From assembly GCF_003688285.1 (NCBI RefSeq), contig NZ_RCNT01000006.1, forward strand, positions 124,001-188,000: 64,000 nt of DNA, given 5' to 3'. Source of the stretch: Rhodophyticola porphyridii (lineage in GTDB: Bacteria; Pseudomonadota; Alphaproteobacteria; Rhodobacterales; Rhodobacteraceae). The position numbers and the translations under genes were made by a program. Under the pieces are notes generated by a model. The model had not been told where the DNA came from and searched no databases. It was given only the letters and a program-made list of their open reading frames with translations. How positions within the stretch are numbered: the stretch's first letter is position 1; each line of letters begins with the position of its first letter. Shown here piece after piece: positions 35,586-46,525 of this stretch.

Positions 35586-36194
35586 ATGACTACCGTAATC
35601 AGCAGGCTCTATGCCGATGCGTCTACCGCGGATGCTGTCGTGGCGGCGCTTCACGCAGCCGGGCATCCGGCCGCGAATATCAGTGTGATCGCGCCAGGTC
35701 CCGGGGCGGAGGCCGAGATCAGGGAGGCCCGCGTCCCCACCCGCGCGGCGACGAAATACGCCGGCTCCATGTCGGGCGACAACCGGCTGGTGGTCAACCG
35801 CGCGCCCTTCACGCCCTTTGGCGCGGCGCGGAATGCGATGGAGATCATGAACTCCCGCGACAGCATGGATGCAGGCGTGCAAGACGAAAACGTTTATGTC
35901 GAAGAGCCGCGCAATGTGCGTCTGTCCAACAGCATACTCAGCGACCACCCCAGATTCCTGTCCAGCGACATGGATCCGGGTCGGGGCCGCAAGCGCGGTC
36001 TGGTCTCGAATGCCTTCCGGATGCCGCTTCTGATCAAGAACCGGAACGCCAACTCGGCCATTTCGGGCGGCAGGCAGATCTTCCCCGGCAAGCCGCTGCT
36101 GAGCAAGAAGCGCAAACTGTCGGTCATTTCCGGCGGGCGCCTGTTCACGGCCGCCCTCGGGATGCCGATGTTGAGCCATCGCGGTCCGCGCTAG
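35586..36194 (+). CDS. unknown basic repeat protein downstream of pucC
   Basis: This is a 202-residue protein I cannot name. Residues 1-37 (TVISRLYADASTADAVVAAL) resemble the start of YflT/DUF1269-like general-stress folds. The C-terminal 65 residues are very basic and contain three imperfect repeats, each ending in a PLL/PML-x(1-3)-R pattern: SNAFRMPLLIKNR, SGGRQIFPGKPLLSKKR and SGGRLFTAALGMPMLSHR. GGAGGAAAG precedes the ATG. It lies 53 bp after pucC and before the operon terminator, so it is transcribed with LH2 and may be an accessory factor. It occupies the place of pucDE in Rhodobacter, but I see no clear similarity to them. Confidence 0.7.
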   Translation: MTTVISRLYADASTADAVVAALHAAGHPAANISVIAPGPGAEAEIREARVPTRAATKYAGSMSGDNRLVVNRAPFTPFGAARNAMEIMNSRDSMDAGVQDENVYVEEPRNVRLSNSILSDHPRFLSSDMDPGRGRKRGLVSNAFRMPLLIKNRNANSAISGGRQIFPGKPLLSKKRKLSVISGGRLFTAALGMPMLSHRGPR

Positions 36195-36215
36195 GCTTTC
36201 ATGGGAGCGACGGAC

Positions 36216-36246
36216 ACCCTGCCTGATCTTCGGGATCGGGCAGGGT
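36216..36246 (+). terminator. intrinsic terminator of the puc operon
   Basis: ACCCTGCC and GGCAGGGT pair, extended by GATC/GATC, with a short loop around TTCG, followed by TTCATTT. It lies 22 bp after the stop of the repeat protein. Confidence 0.85.
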
Positions 36247-36328
36247 TTCATTTGTCTGGCTGCCGGCGCCCGCATCGGGCACAACATGGCCGACATGGCC
36301 CCGCGGGCCCGGCGAAAGGCGCGATCCG

Positions 36329-37531
36329 ATGACTGATGCGAACCAGCCCCTTGCCGGGCTTCGGGTGCTGGATTTCGGCCATACGGTCATGGGGCCCACC
36401 GCCGGTCTCGTGCTGGCCGATCTGGGCGCGGATGTGATCCGGGTGGAGCCCGCCACGGGAGACCCGACACGGGATCTCAAAGGGTTCGGCACCGGGTATT
36501 TCCCCTTCTACAATCGCAACAAACGCTCCATCGCGCTTGATCTGAAGGATCCGCGCGGGCTGGAGATTGCCCGCAAGCTGATCGAAACCGCCGACGTGCT
36601 GATCGAGAATTTCGGCCCGGGCACGATGGTGCGGCTGGGTCTGGGATATGAACAGATCGCGGATACATTCCCGCGTCTTGTCTATCTGTCGCTGAAGGGG
36701 TTCCTGCCCGGCCCCTACGAGGATCGGGTGGCATTGGATGAGGTGGTACAGATGATGTCCGGGCTGGCCTATATGACCGGCCCGCCGGGCCACCCCCTGC
36801 GCGCAGGCGCCAGCGTGATCGACGTGATGGGCGGCGTGATGGGGGTGGTTGCCGTGCAGGCCGCGCTGGCGGAACGGGCGCGGACCGGCAAGGGTCAGTT
36901 CGTAACCTCGGCCCTGTTCGAAACCGCCGTGTTCCTGATGGGGCAGCATCTGGCCTATGCGGCCCTTTCGGATGGGCCGGTGCCACCGATGCCCGCCCGG
37001 GTTTCGGCATGGGCCGTCTATGATCAGTTCGACAGTGCAGAGGGCGAGCGCGTGTTTCTGGGCATTACCTCCGACCGGCACTGGCTGAGATTCTGCGAAG
37101 TTTTCGAGCAGCCCGCGCTGGCCGCCGATCCGGATCTGACAACGAACAATCAGAGGATCGAGGCCCGGGCCCGGCTGTTGCCTGAGATTGCTGATGTCAT
37201 TGCGCGCCTTTCCCTGCCCGAGTTGTCCGAAAAGGCGCGTGTCGCGAAGCTTCCCTTCGCACATATCGCGCGGCCCGAGCACCTCTTCGATGATCCTCAT
37301 CTGGCGGCGGGCGGGCGGCTCTTGCCGACCAGATTGCCGGGCGGTGTCGATACGCGGCTGCCTGCCCTGCCGATCGAGATGGCGGGGCGCAAGACCGCAT
37401 TGGCCGCCGACCCGCCCCTTGCGGGGGCGGATACGCGCGCGCTGCTTGACGAACTGGGCTATGAGGAAAACGAGATAGACGGGCTGGCCCGCGCGAAGGT
37501 GATCGCGATGCCGGTGGAGGAGCAGGAATGA
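36329..37531 (+). CDS. CaiB/BaiF-family CoA transferase
   Basis: This 400-residue class III CoA transferase begins LAGLRVLDFGHTVMGPTAG and contains DLGADVIRVEPA, NRNKRSIALDLKDP and the catalytic-aspartate region ASVIDVMGGVMG. It would move CoA between carboxylic acids. Its last 4 bp overlap the next gene, a citryl-CoA-lyase-like protein, which suggests the CoA thioester made here is cleaved or condensed by that partner. The exact acids are not deducible; citrate, citramalate or itaconate-type acids are possibilities. Confidence 0.9.
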   Translation: MTDANQPLAGLRVLDFGHTVMGPTAGLVLADLGADVIRVEPATGDPTRDLKGFGTGYFPFYNRNKRSIALDLKDPRGLEIARKLIETADVLIENFGPGTMVRLGLGYEQIADTFPRLVYLSLKGFLPGPYEDRVALDEVVQMMSGLAYMTGPPGHPLRAGASVIDVMGGVMGVVAVQAALAERARTGKGQFVTSALFETAVFLMGQHLAYAALSDGPVPPMPARVSAWAVYDQFDSAEGERVFLGITSDRHWLRFCEVFEQPALAADPDLTTNNQRIEARARLLPEIADVIARLSLPELSEKARVAKLPFAHIARPEHLFDDPHLAAGGRLLPTRLPGGVDTRLPALPIEMAGRKTALAADPPLAGADTRALLDELGYEENEIDGLARAKVIAMPVEEQE

Positions 37532-38328
37532 GCGATGTCGCCGATTGGTGGTCGACCGCGATTATCGACATGGAACCGGGCCGGATCGCGATGCGCGGCC
37601 ATGCGATACAGGATCTGATCGGCCGGGTCAGCTTTCCGCAGATGATCTGGCTGATGACGCGCGGGACCCTGCCCACCGAGGCGGAGGCCCGGCTGCTCGA
37701 AGCCGCCCTTGTGGCGGCGGTGGATCATGGGCCGCAGGCGCCCTCCATCGCGGCGGCGCGGATGGCGGTGACCTGCGGGCTGCCACTGAACAATGCGATG
37801 GCGAGCGCGGTGAACATGCTGGGAGATGTCCATGGGGGCGCGGGCGAGCAGGCGGTGGAGCTTTACGGCTGGATCGACCGCGCGGGCGGCGATCTGGCGG
37901 TCGCAACCGCAGCCGCGATCGACCGGTGGCAAAGGGAGCGCGATCGCTTCGTTCCGGGGTTCGGCCACAGGTTTCACAAACCCGTCGACCCACGCGCGCC
38001 GCGTCTTCTGGCGCTGGTTGACGAGGCCGCCGCCGCCGGCACAGTTTCGGGCCGGTTCGCCACCATCGGCCGGGCAGTCCAGGCAGAGCTGAATGCCCGC
38101 AAGGGAACCGCGCTGCCGATGAATATCGATGGGGCCACCGCCGTGATCTATGCCGAACTCGGCTTTGCGGGGCCTTTGGCGCGGGGTCTTTTCTGCCTTT
38201 CGCGATCTGTCGGCATTCTTGCGCACGCGTGGGAGCAGATGGAGCAGGGCGGGCGCAACAAGGGTCCGACGCCGCCCGCCTATCGCTGGCGATACACCGG
38301 ACCCGAGGGGGGACGGGAAGACGGCTGA
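37528..38328 (+). CDS. citryl-CoA lyase-like (citrate synthase superfamily) protein
   Basis: At 266 residues this is much shorter than citrate synthase (about 430) and corresponds to the catalytic core. It has histidine blocks at DVHGGAGEQAVELYG and PGFGHRFHKPVDPRAP and the final GILAHAWEQMEQGGRNKGP. Short members paired with CaiB-type CoA transferases act as (citryl-)CoA lyases, splitting a 3-hydroxy-dicarboxyl-CoA to acetyl-CoA and an oxoacid. The ATG overlaps the CoA transferase stop, with GGAGGAGCAGGA upstream. A strong terminator follows. Confidence 0.82.
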   Translation: MSDVADWWSTAIIDMEPGRIAMRGHAIQDLIGRVSFPQMIWLMTRGTLPTEAEARLLEAALVAAVDHGPQAPSIAAARMAVTCGLPLNNAMASAVNMLGDVHGGAGEQAVELYGWIDRAGGDLAVATAAAIDRWQRERDRFVPGFGHRFHKPVDPRAPRLLALVDEAAAAGTVSGRFATIGRAVQAELNARKGTALPMNIDGATAVIYAELGFAGPLARGLFCLSRSVGILAHAWEQMEQGGRNKGPTPPAYRWRYTGPEGGREDG

Positions 38329-38357
38329 CCCATTCCGCCCGTCGCGGAGGGTTTTTT
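38328..38357 (+). terminator. intrinsic terminator after the citryl-CoA lyase gene
   Basis: ACCC...TCCGC pairs with GCGGA...GGGT around a CCGTC loop (a two-base bulge on the left arm), followed by TTTTTT. It begins at the last base of the stop codon. Confidence 0.8.
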
Positions 38358-38426
38358 AGAGGTCTGGAGACCGATTCGCGCCGCCGGTCACCCGCGCGCC
38401 CGCGCGTCATACGGAGACACCGGGCC

Positions 38427-39479
38427 CTATTCCGCCGGCGTGAGACCGGGCGCGAGACGGCGCCGCGGGAACGGGACCAGTCGCCCGGTGTCTTCATCCC
38501 ACAGCTTCAGGGTGAAGCTGCGCAACGCCTCGGGCCAGCGGATCGTCTGCACATCGTATTTCTGACGGAGCGCGCGGTGGCACTGCCGGAGCCGGTAGCT
38601 GGGGATATTGGCGTTGAAATGGTGGATGTCATGATAGGTGATATTGGCGACGGCCAGATCCCACCACCAGCCCAGATCAAGCGCGGATGACCCCTGAAGC
38701 GCTGCGCGGGCGGGGTTCAGATCCGGCTTGCGGTCCCAGTATGTGTCTTCGAAATTGTGCTGAAGATAGACCAGAAACACCCCGATGCAGCCCGCCACGA
38801 AGACCGTACCGGCATAGATGATCAGACCGGGAAGACCGGCGAAGAGCCAGATCATCCCGACCCAGACGGCAAGGCCCAGATTATGGGCCAGAACCAGCGC
38901 CGCGCCGGTTCTGGTGGAGTTTTTCGGCCAGCGATAGGCCAGAACATAGGTGAACAGACCGCCGATCGGGATCATGATGAACGGGTTGCGGTAAAGCCGG
39001 TAATACAGCCGTTTCCAGAAACCCGACTGCTGCCATTCCGACAGGGTCATGGTGAAGATCTCGGTCGTGTCTCGCTCGTCGAGATTGCCCAGATGGGAAT
39101 GATGTTCGTTGTGATTGAACTGCATCACCCGGTAGGGCGTGAGCGTGAAGACCGAAAGCCCGTGACCCGCAAGGTCGTTATGCTGCTTCTTCGAGAAGAG
39201 AGAGGCATGCCCGCAATCATGTTGCAGCACATAAAGGCGAACCCCCGAAAAGGCGTTCAGCACGATCAGCGGAACCACCAGAAACGGGTTCGGCCAGGCC
39301 AGAACCGCAAGTGCCAGAGTTGCGAAATAGGCGACAAATGTGCCGAAATAGCTGATCAGCGCGATACGGTCGTCACGGGCGGTCCAATCGCGGGTAAAGG
39401 CCCGGATTTCGCGCTCCGCCTCGCGCCTATAGGCCGGGGTGATATGGGGCGTCGTCACACTCATGATCGCGTCTTTCAT
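38427..39479 (-). CDS. membrane fatty-acid desaturase
   Basis: This 350-residue integral membrane di-iron enzyme has the three histidine boxes HDCGH, HNEHH and HDIHH that ligate the two irons. Four hydrophobic stretches lie near residues 44-66, 68-85, 185-205 and 210-245. It introduces a double bond into lipid-bound fatty acids; the HDIHH third box resembles omega-6/delta-12-type acyl-lipid desaturases. It is a single-gene unit. ATG 39479 (MKDAIMSV) is used; ATG 39464 is possible. Confidence 0.9.
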   Translation of the reverse strand: MKDAIMSVTTPHITPAYRREAEREIRAFTRDWTARDDRIALISYFGTFVAYFATLALAVLAWPNPFLVVPLIVLNAFSGVRLYVLQHDCGHASLFSKKQHNDLAGHGLSVFTLTPYRVMQFNHNEHHSHLGNLDERDTTEIFTMTLSEWQQSGFWKRLYYRLYRNPFIMIPIGGLFTYVLAYRWPKNSTRTGAALVLAHNLGLAVWVGMIWLFAGLPGLIIYAGTVFVAGCIGVFLVYLQHNFEDTYWDRKPDLNPARAALQGSSALDLGWWWDLAVANITYHDIHHFNANIPSYRLRQCHRALRQKYDVQTIRWPEALRSFTLKLWDEDTGRLVPFPRRRLAPGLTPAE

Positions 39480-39586
39480 CCGTCAATGCCAAACGGGGGG
39501 CATGTGCCCAGTCGCCCCTTAAATTGCCATTGGCGCGGCATGCGGGCAACCCCGGGAAGTCATAGGAAAAACATACGCTTGCACTG

Positions 39587-39608
39587 CCTCGGCGAGGCTT
39601 CGCCGAGG
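39587..39608 (-). terminator. possible terminator hairpin downstream of glyA
   Basis: CCTCGGCGA and TCGCCGAGG form a 9-bp stem with a 4-nt loop, about 30 bp past the glyA stop. There is no U-tract on the minus strand, so this is only moderately supported. Confidence 0.45.
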
Positions 39609-39634
39609 GTAATCAACCAAAAGATGTGCGCCGC

Positions 39635-40930
<1,296 letters not shown>

Positions 40931-41193
40931 GGCAGCGGCTCCTGGACACGGTGCAATTTCGCGTCTGTTTATGGCAACGGGCGGGGTCGGGGAAGGGGAG
41001 ATTCCGCCGCAATGGGCGCCTTCGGCGGCATTTCGGTGGATTGGTCCACCGGCGATGGGCAAATGACGCGATCGAAAGGCCGCGACCAGGAAGGCCGATG
41101 GAAAGGCCCGATCAGGCGTCGCTAGCAAAAGGATTGTGTTTCGCGATGGGGCGCGCAAAGACTTGGGTCCGGTTCCGAGGACAGGGAGGGGTC

Positions 41194-41961
41194 ATGCCCG
41201 CCGCCCGCAATATAGCCTTTCTGGCCAGTGAGATGCCCATCGCGGAGGAGGCACGGGATCGGCTGGCCGCGAGATACGGTCAGCACAAGCCGTCGGAGGC
41301 GGATGTGATCGTGGCCCTTGGCGGGGATGGCTTCATGCTGAGCACGCTGCATGCAACCCAGGCGCTGGAGGCGCCAGTCTACGGGATGAACCGGGGCACC
41401 GTTGGCTTCCTGATGAACGAATATGCCGAAGACGGCCTGATCGACCGGCTGGAGCGCGCCGAGGAGGCGGTGATCAACCCGCTGCACATGCGCGCCCTGT
41501 CCGAAGGCGGGCGGGTGACCGAGGCGCTGGCCATCAACGAAGTCAGCCTGCTGCGCGCGGGTCCGCAAGCGGCCAAGCTGCGGATCTGGGTGGATGGCAA
41601 GTTGCGGATGGAGGAACTGGTCTGCGACGGGGCGCTGGTCAGCACGCCCGCGGGGTCGACGGCCTACAACTATTCGGCCCACGGGCCGATCCTGCCCATA
41701 GACGCGGACGTTCTGGCCCTGACGGCGATGGCGGCCTTTCGCCCGCGGCGCTGGCGGGGGGCCTTGCTGCCGAAGGGCGCGGTGGTGAGGTTCGAGGTGA
41801 TGGATCACCTGAAACGCCCGGTCATGGCCGATGCCGACAGCCGCTCGGTCGCCAATGTGATCTCGGTCGAGATCCGCTCGGAACCGTCTGTGGCGCACCG
41901 GATCCTGTTCGATCCCGGCCACGGGTTGGAGGAACGGCTGATCAAGGAGCAATTCAGCTGA
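41194..41961 (+). CDS. nadK: NAD kinase
   Basis: This 255-residue ATP-NAD kinase makes NADP from NAD. The diagnostic GGDGFML is near residue 45 and the NE/D-type motif [11 protein letters not shown] is in the second half. ATG 41194 is fixed by GGGAGGGG 3 nt upstream. It precedes maeB by about 95 bp, a fitting neighbour for an NADP-dependent malic enzyme, although the palindrome in the gap suggests maeB has its own promoter. Confidence 0.94.
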   Translation: MPAARNIAFLASEMPIAEEARDRLAARYGQHKPSEADVIVALGGDGFMLSTLHATQALEAPVYGMNRGTVGFLMNEYAEDGLIDRLERAEEAVINPLHMRALSEGGRVTEALAINEVSLLRAGPQAAKLRIWVDGKLRMEELVCDGALVSTPAGSTAYNYSAHGPILPIDADVLALTAMAAFRPRRWRGALLPKGAVVRFEVMDHLKRPVMADADSRSVANVISVEIRSEPSVAHRILFDPGHGLEERLIKEQFS

Positions 41962-42018
41962 CAGGATGGTCGGGGACGGCGTGGGCCCCCTGTATTGCAC
42001 TGGCAGCGGGCGGCAAGG

Positions 42019-42036
42019 TAGTTTAACGCTAAACTA
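42019..42036. promoter_or_regulatory. perfect inverted repeat upstream of maeB
   Basis: TAGTTTA-ACGC-TAAACTA is a perfect 7-bp inverted repeat with a 4-bp centre, 20 bp before the maeB ATG. The AACGCT core (A-N-CG-N-T) resembles LacI-family operators such as those of the Rhodobacter carbon regulator CceR. This assignment is inference. Confidence 0.5.
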
Positions 42037-42055
42037 TCACTCAAGGGAGGGTGCC

Positions 42056-44335
42056 ATGAACGAAGACAAGCCTGACAGTTTGCGCGCCGCGGCGCTGTTT
42101 TATCATGAGCATCCGAAGCCCGGAAAGCTGGAGATCCGGGCCACCAAGCCGCTTGCAAACGGTCGCGATCTGAGCCGCGCCTATTCCCCCGGCGTGGCGG
42201 AGGCCTGCCTTGAGATCAAGGAAACCCCGGCGGATGCCGCGCGGTACACCGCCCGCGGCAATCTGGTTGCGGTCGTCACCAATGGCTCGGCGGTACTGGG
42301 TCTGGGCAATATCGGCGCGCTGGCATCGAAACCGGTGATGGAAGGCAAGGCGGTCCTGTTCAAGAAGTTCGCCAATATCGACTGTTTCGATATCGAGCTG
42401 GATGAAAGCGACCCCGAAAAGCTGGCCGATATCGTCTGCGCGCTGGAGCCAACCTTCGGCGCGATCAATCTGGAAGACATCAAGGCGCCGGATTGCTTTA
42501 TCGTTGAACGATTGTGCCGAGAGCGGATGAACATCCCCGTGTTCCATGACGACCAGCATGGCACGGCGATCGTCGTGGGCGCCGCCGCGACCAATGCGTT
42601 GAAGGTGGTGGGCAAGGCATTCGGCGACATCAAGGTCGTTTCCACCGGTGGCGGGGCTGCGGGCATCGCCTGCCTGAACATGTTGCTGAAGCTGGGCGTG
42701 AAACGCGAGAATGTCTATCTTTGCGATCTCGAAGGCCTGGTTTATGAGGGCCGTGAGGCGCAGATGACGCCACAGAAGGCGGAGTTCGCCCAAGGCAGCG
42801 CCCCGGCGGCTCTGGGCGACGTGATCGACGGCGCGGATCTGTTTCTGGGGCTCAGCGGCCCCGGCGTTCTGACCCAGGCGATGGTCAGGAAAATGGCCGC
42901 CAAGCCGATCATTTTCGCGCTGGCCAACCCGACGCCCGAAATCCTGCCCGATCTGGTGCGCGAGGTTGCGCCCGACGCGGTGATCGCTACGGGGCGCAGC
43001 GATTTTCCCAATCAGGTCAACAATGTATTGTGCTTTCCTTTCATTTTTCGGGGCGCGCTGGATGTTGGCGCGACGGAGATCAATGACGAGATGCAACTGG
43101 CCTGTATTGACGGGATCGCCGCAATGGCGCGGGCCACGACCAGTGCCGAGGCGGCGGCGATCTACCGGGGCGAGCAGTTGACCTTCGGGCGCGACTACCT
43201 GATCCCGAAGCCCTTCGATCCACGGCTGATGGGGGTGGTCGCCAGCGCCGTGGCGAAGGCGGCGATGGACAGTGGCGTGGCGACCCGGCCGATGCGCGAT
43301 CTTACGGCCTACAAGGCGAAGCTCAACCAGTCGGTCTTCCGCTCCGCGCTGATCATGCGACCGGTTTTCGAAGCGGCGGCCACCACCAGCCGCAGGATCG
43401 TCTTTGCCGAGGGCGAGGATGAGCGGGTGTTGCGCGCCGCGCAGGCGATGCTGGAGGAGACCACCGACAAGCCGATCCTGATCGGCCGCCCCGAGGTGAT
43501 CGAGGCGCGGGTGGAGCGCGCCGGCCTCGATATTCGCCCGACCCGCGATTTCGAGCTGGTGAACCCGGAAAACGACCCGCGCTATCGCGATTACTGGGGC
43601 ACCTACCACGAGGTGATGCAGCGCCGGGGGGTCACGCCGGATCTGGCCCGCGCGATCATGCGCACGAATACGACCGCAATCGGGGCCGTGATGGTGCACC
43701 GCTCCGAGGCCGACAGCCTGATCTGCGGCACCTTTGGCCAATATCTGTGGCACCTGAACTATGTGCAGCAATTGCTGGGGACAGGCACATTGCACCCGGT
43801 CGGCGCGCTGAGCCTTATGATTCTGGAGGATGGGCCGCTTTTCATCGCCGATACCCATGTGCACGCCCATCCGACCCCGTTGCAGATCGCCGAGACCGTG
43901 ATCGCCACCGCGCGCCATGTGCGCCGGTTCGGGGTGGAGCCGAAAATCGCGCTCTGTTCCGGGTCTCAGTTCGGCAATCTGGACAGTGACAGCGGCCAGC
44001 GGATGCGCGATGCGCTGATCCTGCTGGACGACCGGGGCTTGGATTTCGAATATGAGGGCGAAATGCATATCGACAGCGCTCTCGACCCGGATCTCCGCGA
44101 CCGGATTTTCCCGAACTCCCGGCTGGAGGGCGCCGCAAACGCGCTGGTTTTCTCCAACACCGATGCGGCGGGTGCGGCGCGGAACATTCTGAAGATGAAG
44201 GCCGGAGGGCTGGAGGTGGGCCCGGTTCTGATGGGCATGGGCAACCGCGCCCATATCGTGACGCCCGCGATCACGGCGCGGGGATTGCTGAACATGTCCG
44301 CGCTGGCGGGCACACCGGTCGGGCTTTATGGTTGA
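42056..44335 (+). CDS. maeB: NADP-dependent malic enzyme, MaeB type with Pta-like C-terminus
   Basis: This 759-residue enzyme oxidatively decarboxylates malate to pyruvate with NADP. The N-terminal malic domain (1-430) has [30 protein letters not shown] and [12 protein letters not shown] (nucleotide fold). The C-terminal 320 residues are the phosphotransacetylase-like regulatory domain, which is non-catalytic in MaeB enzymes and mediates acetyl-CoA response. AAGGGAGGG precedes the ATG. It provides pyruvate and NADPH from C4 acids during growth on acetate, propionate or DMSP-type carbon. Confidence 0.96.
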   Translation: MNEDKPDSLRAAALFYHEHPKPGKLEIRATKPLANGRDLSRAYSPGVAEACLEIKETPADAARYTARGNLVAVVTNGSAVLGLGNIGALASKPVMEGKAVLFKKFANIDCFDIELDESDPEKLADIVCALEPTFGAINLEDIKAPDCFIVERLCRERMNIPVFHDDQHGTAIVVGAAATNALKVVGKAFGDIKVVSTGGGAAGIACLNMLLKLGVKRENVYLCDLEGLVYEGREAQMTPQKAEFAQGSAPAALGDVIDGADLFLGLSGPGVLTQAMVRKMAAKPIIFALANPTPEILPDLVREVAPDAVIATGRSDFPNQVNNVLCFPFIFRGALDVGATEINDEMQLACIDGIAAMARATTSAEAAAIYRGEQLTFGRDYLIPKPFDPRLMGVVASAVAKAAMDSGVATRPMRDLTAYKAKLNQSVFRSALIMRPVFEAAATTSRRIVFAEGEDERVLRAAQAMLEETTDKPILIGRPEVIEARVERAGLDIRPTRDFELVNPENDPRYRDYWGTYHEVMQRRGVTPDLARAIMRTNTTAIGAVMVHRSEADSLICGTFGQYLWHLNYVQQLLGTGTLHPVGALSLMILEDGPLFIADTHVHAHPTPLQIAETVIATARHVRRFGVEPKIALCSGSQFGNLDSDSGQRMRDALILLDDRGLDFEYEGEMHIDSALDPDLRDRIFPNSRLEGAANALVFSNTDAAGAARNILKMKAGGLEVGPVLMGMGNRAHIVTPAITARGLLNMSALAGTPVGLYG

Positions 44336-44508
44336 ACGGCCTGCAGGGGCGGGAGCGGGCCGATAGCCGGATGCGTGCATGTGGCGCAAGCCCGTCCGGC
44401 TGCGGGCCGGGCGCGCCCCCCCTGTTACCGCTGCCAGTGACGCCCTGTCGCTTTGCGGGAAAGGCGCCTTCGGCTATGTCTGCGCAACGTTGAAAGGGAG
44501 AAAACGCC

Positions 44509-46410
44509 ATGGGCTATCGCGAAATCTATGCGCAGGCTGCGACCGATCCGGACGCATTCTGGATGGCCGCCGCGGATGCGATCGACTGGGACCGGGCACC
44601 GACCAAGGCGCTTTTCGACCAGAACGCGCCGCTCTACCAGTGGTTCTCCGACGGGATGGTCAACACTTGCTGGAACGCGGTCGATCGCCATGTGGAGGCC
44701 GGTCATGGTGACCGGATCGCGATCATCCATGACAGCCCTGTCACCCATACCAAGCACGAAATCACCTATGCCGAGTTGCAGACCCGTGTCGCCAGCCTTG
44801 CCGGTGCGCTGGCTGCCAAGGGCGTAACCAAGGGCGACCGGGTCATTATCTACATGCCGATGGTGCCCGAAGCGCTGGAGGCGATGCTGGCCTGTGCGCG
44901 TCTTGGCGCGATCCATTCGGTGGTTTTCGGCGGATTTGCGGCGAATGAACTCGCCGTGCGGATCGACGATTGCACGCCGAAATGCATCATCGCGGCCTCC
45001 TGCGGGATCGAGCCGGGGCGGGTGGTGCATTACAAGCCGCTTCTGGACGGGGCGCTTGAGCTGGCCCGCCATCAGCCGGAATTCTGCGTGATTTTTCAGC
45101 GCGAACAGGAGGTCGCCCATCTGGAAGAGGGCCGCGACGTGGAGTGGCACGGGTTTCAGTACGGTGTCGATCCGGCCCCGTGCGTGCCGGTCGAAGGCAA
45201 TCACCCGGCCTATATCCTGTACACCAGCGGCACGACCGGCCAGCCCAAGGGCGTCATTCGCCACACGGGCGGGCATCTGGTCGCGCTGAACTGGTCGATG
45301 CGCAACCTTTATGACATGAACCCGGGCGAGGTGTTCTGGGCCGCGTCCGATGTGGGCTGGGTCGTGGGGCATTCGTATATCTGTTACGCGCCGCTCGTTT
45401 TCGGATGCACGACGATCGTCTTCGAGGGCAAGCCTGTGGGCACCCCCGACGCGGGCACTTTCTGGCGCGTCATTCAGGATCACAAGGTCAAATGCCTGTT
45501 CACCGCACCAACCGCGTTCCGCGCCATCAAGCGGGACGATCCACAGGGCGCGCTGGTTTCGGATTACGATCTGAGCAGCCTGGAGACGCTGTTTCTGGCC
45601 GGTGAACGGGCCGACCCGGACACGATCGAATGGGCGCAGGACAAACTGGGCGTGCCGGTGATCGACCATTGGTGGCAGACCGAAACCGGATGGGCGATTG
45701 CGGGCAATCCACTGGGGATCGAGAAGCTGCCGGTCAAGATCGGCTCGCCCGCCGTGCCGATGCCGGGATATGACGTGCATATTCTCGACGAGGGCGGGCA
45801 CCCGGTGAGGGACGGGGAGTTGGGGGCGATTGCGGTGAAATTGCCGCTGCCGCCGGGCACCTTGCCGACGCTCTGGAACGCGGAGGCACGCTATCGCAAA
45901 AGCTATCTGGAACATTTTCCCGGCTATTACGAGACGGGGGATGCCGGTTACAAGGATGCCGACGGCTACCTTTACATCATGGCGCGCACCGACGACGTGA
46001 TCAATGTTGCCGGTCATCGCCTCTCCACCGGCGCGATGGAGGAGGTTCTGGCCGCGCATCCCGAGGTTGCGGAATGCGCGGTGATCGGGGTCAGCGATGG
46101 ACTGAAAGGGCAGCTTCCCATGGGGTTCCTGTGCCTGAATTCCGGCTCGGCGATGGGTGCCGAGGAGGTCATCGCCGATTGCGTGAAGCTTGTGCGCCAG
46201 AAGATCGGGCCGGTTGCCGCGTTCAAGCTGGCGCTTGTGGTCGACCGATTGCCGAAAACCCGCTCCGGCAAGATCCTGCGCGGTACGATGGTCAAGATCG
46301 CCGATGGCGAGGATTTCAAGATGCCCGCCACAATCGACGATCCGGCGATTCTCGACGAGATCGCGGTGGCATTGAAAGGAATTGGATATCCAAAAAAAAC
46401 CAGCCGATAG
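44509..46410 (+). CDS. prpE: propionyl-CoA synthetase
   Basis: This 633-residue AMP-forming acyl-CoA synthetase has the PrpE-type N-terminus and the core motifs YILYTSGTTGQPKGVIRHTG, WWQTETGW, DVINVAGHRLSTGAMEE and the catalytic lysine in KTRSGKILRG. Propionate is the likely substrate because its full length matches PrpE more than acetyl-CoA synthetase, though acetate or acrylate may be used. AAGGGAG precedes the ATG by 8 nt. It follows maeB by 173 bp with no obvious terminator. Confidence 0.92.
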   Translation: MGYREIYAQAATDPDAFWMAAADAIDWDRAPTKALFDQNAPLYQWFSDGMVNTCWNAVDRHVEAGHGDRIAIIHDSPVTHTKHEITYAELQTRVASLAGALAAKGVTKGDRVIIYMPMVPEALEAMLACARLGAIHSVVFGGFAANELAVRIDDCTPKCIIAASCGIEPGRVVHYKPLLDGALELARHQPEFCVIFQREQEVAHLEEGRDVEWHGFQYGVDPAPCVPVEGNHPAYILYTSGTTGQPKGVIRHTGGHLVALNWSMRNLYDMNPGEVFWAASDVGWVVGHSYICYAPLVFGCTTIVFEGKPVGTPDAGTFWRVIQDHKVKCLFTAPTAFRAIKRDDPQGALVSDYDLSSLETLFLAGERADPDTIEWAQDKLGVPVIDHWWQTETGWAIAGNPLGIEKLPVKIGSPAVPMPGYDVHILDEGGHPVRDGELGAIAVKLPLPPGTLPTLWNAEARYRKSYLEHFPGYYETGDAGYKDADGYLYIMARTDDVINVAGHRLSTGAMEEVLAAHPEVAECAVIGVSDGLKGQLPMGFLCLNSGSAMGAEEVIADCVKLVRQKIGPVAAFKLALVVDRLPKTRSGKILRGTMVKIADGEDFKMPATIDDPAILDEIAVALKGIGYPKKTSR

Positions 46411-46525
46411 GAAGAATCTATTGCTCTTGGGTGTCTTGGACTTGTCACCTATCTTAATGTAAAGTTAACGGGTGACGTAACGCAGTAGACCGGCGAGGAC
46501 GGCTCGCCCTGGAGTTCCCGCCACG

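Noticed and set aside
35586-36194. Naming the post-pucC gene pucD or pucE
   Set aside because: Position fits, but I see no sequence resemblance to the LH2 gamma subunit or PucD.
42041-44389. 782-codon open frame antisense to maeB
   Set aside because: High GC3 leaves long stop-free frames opposite real genes. Its translation is His/Arg/Gln-rich with no motif, while maeB on the plus strand is fully recognisable.
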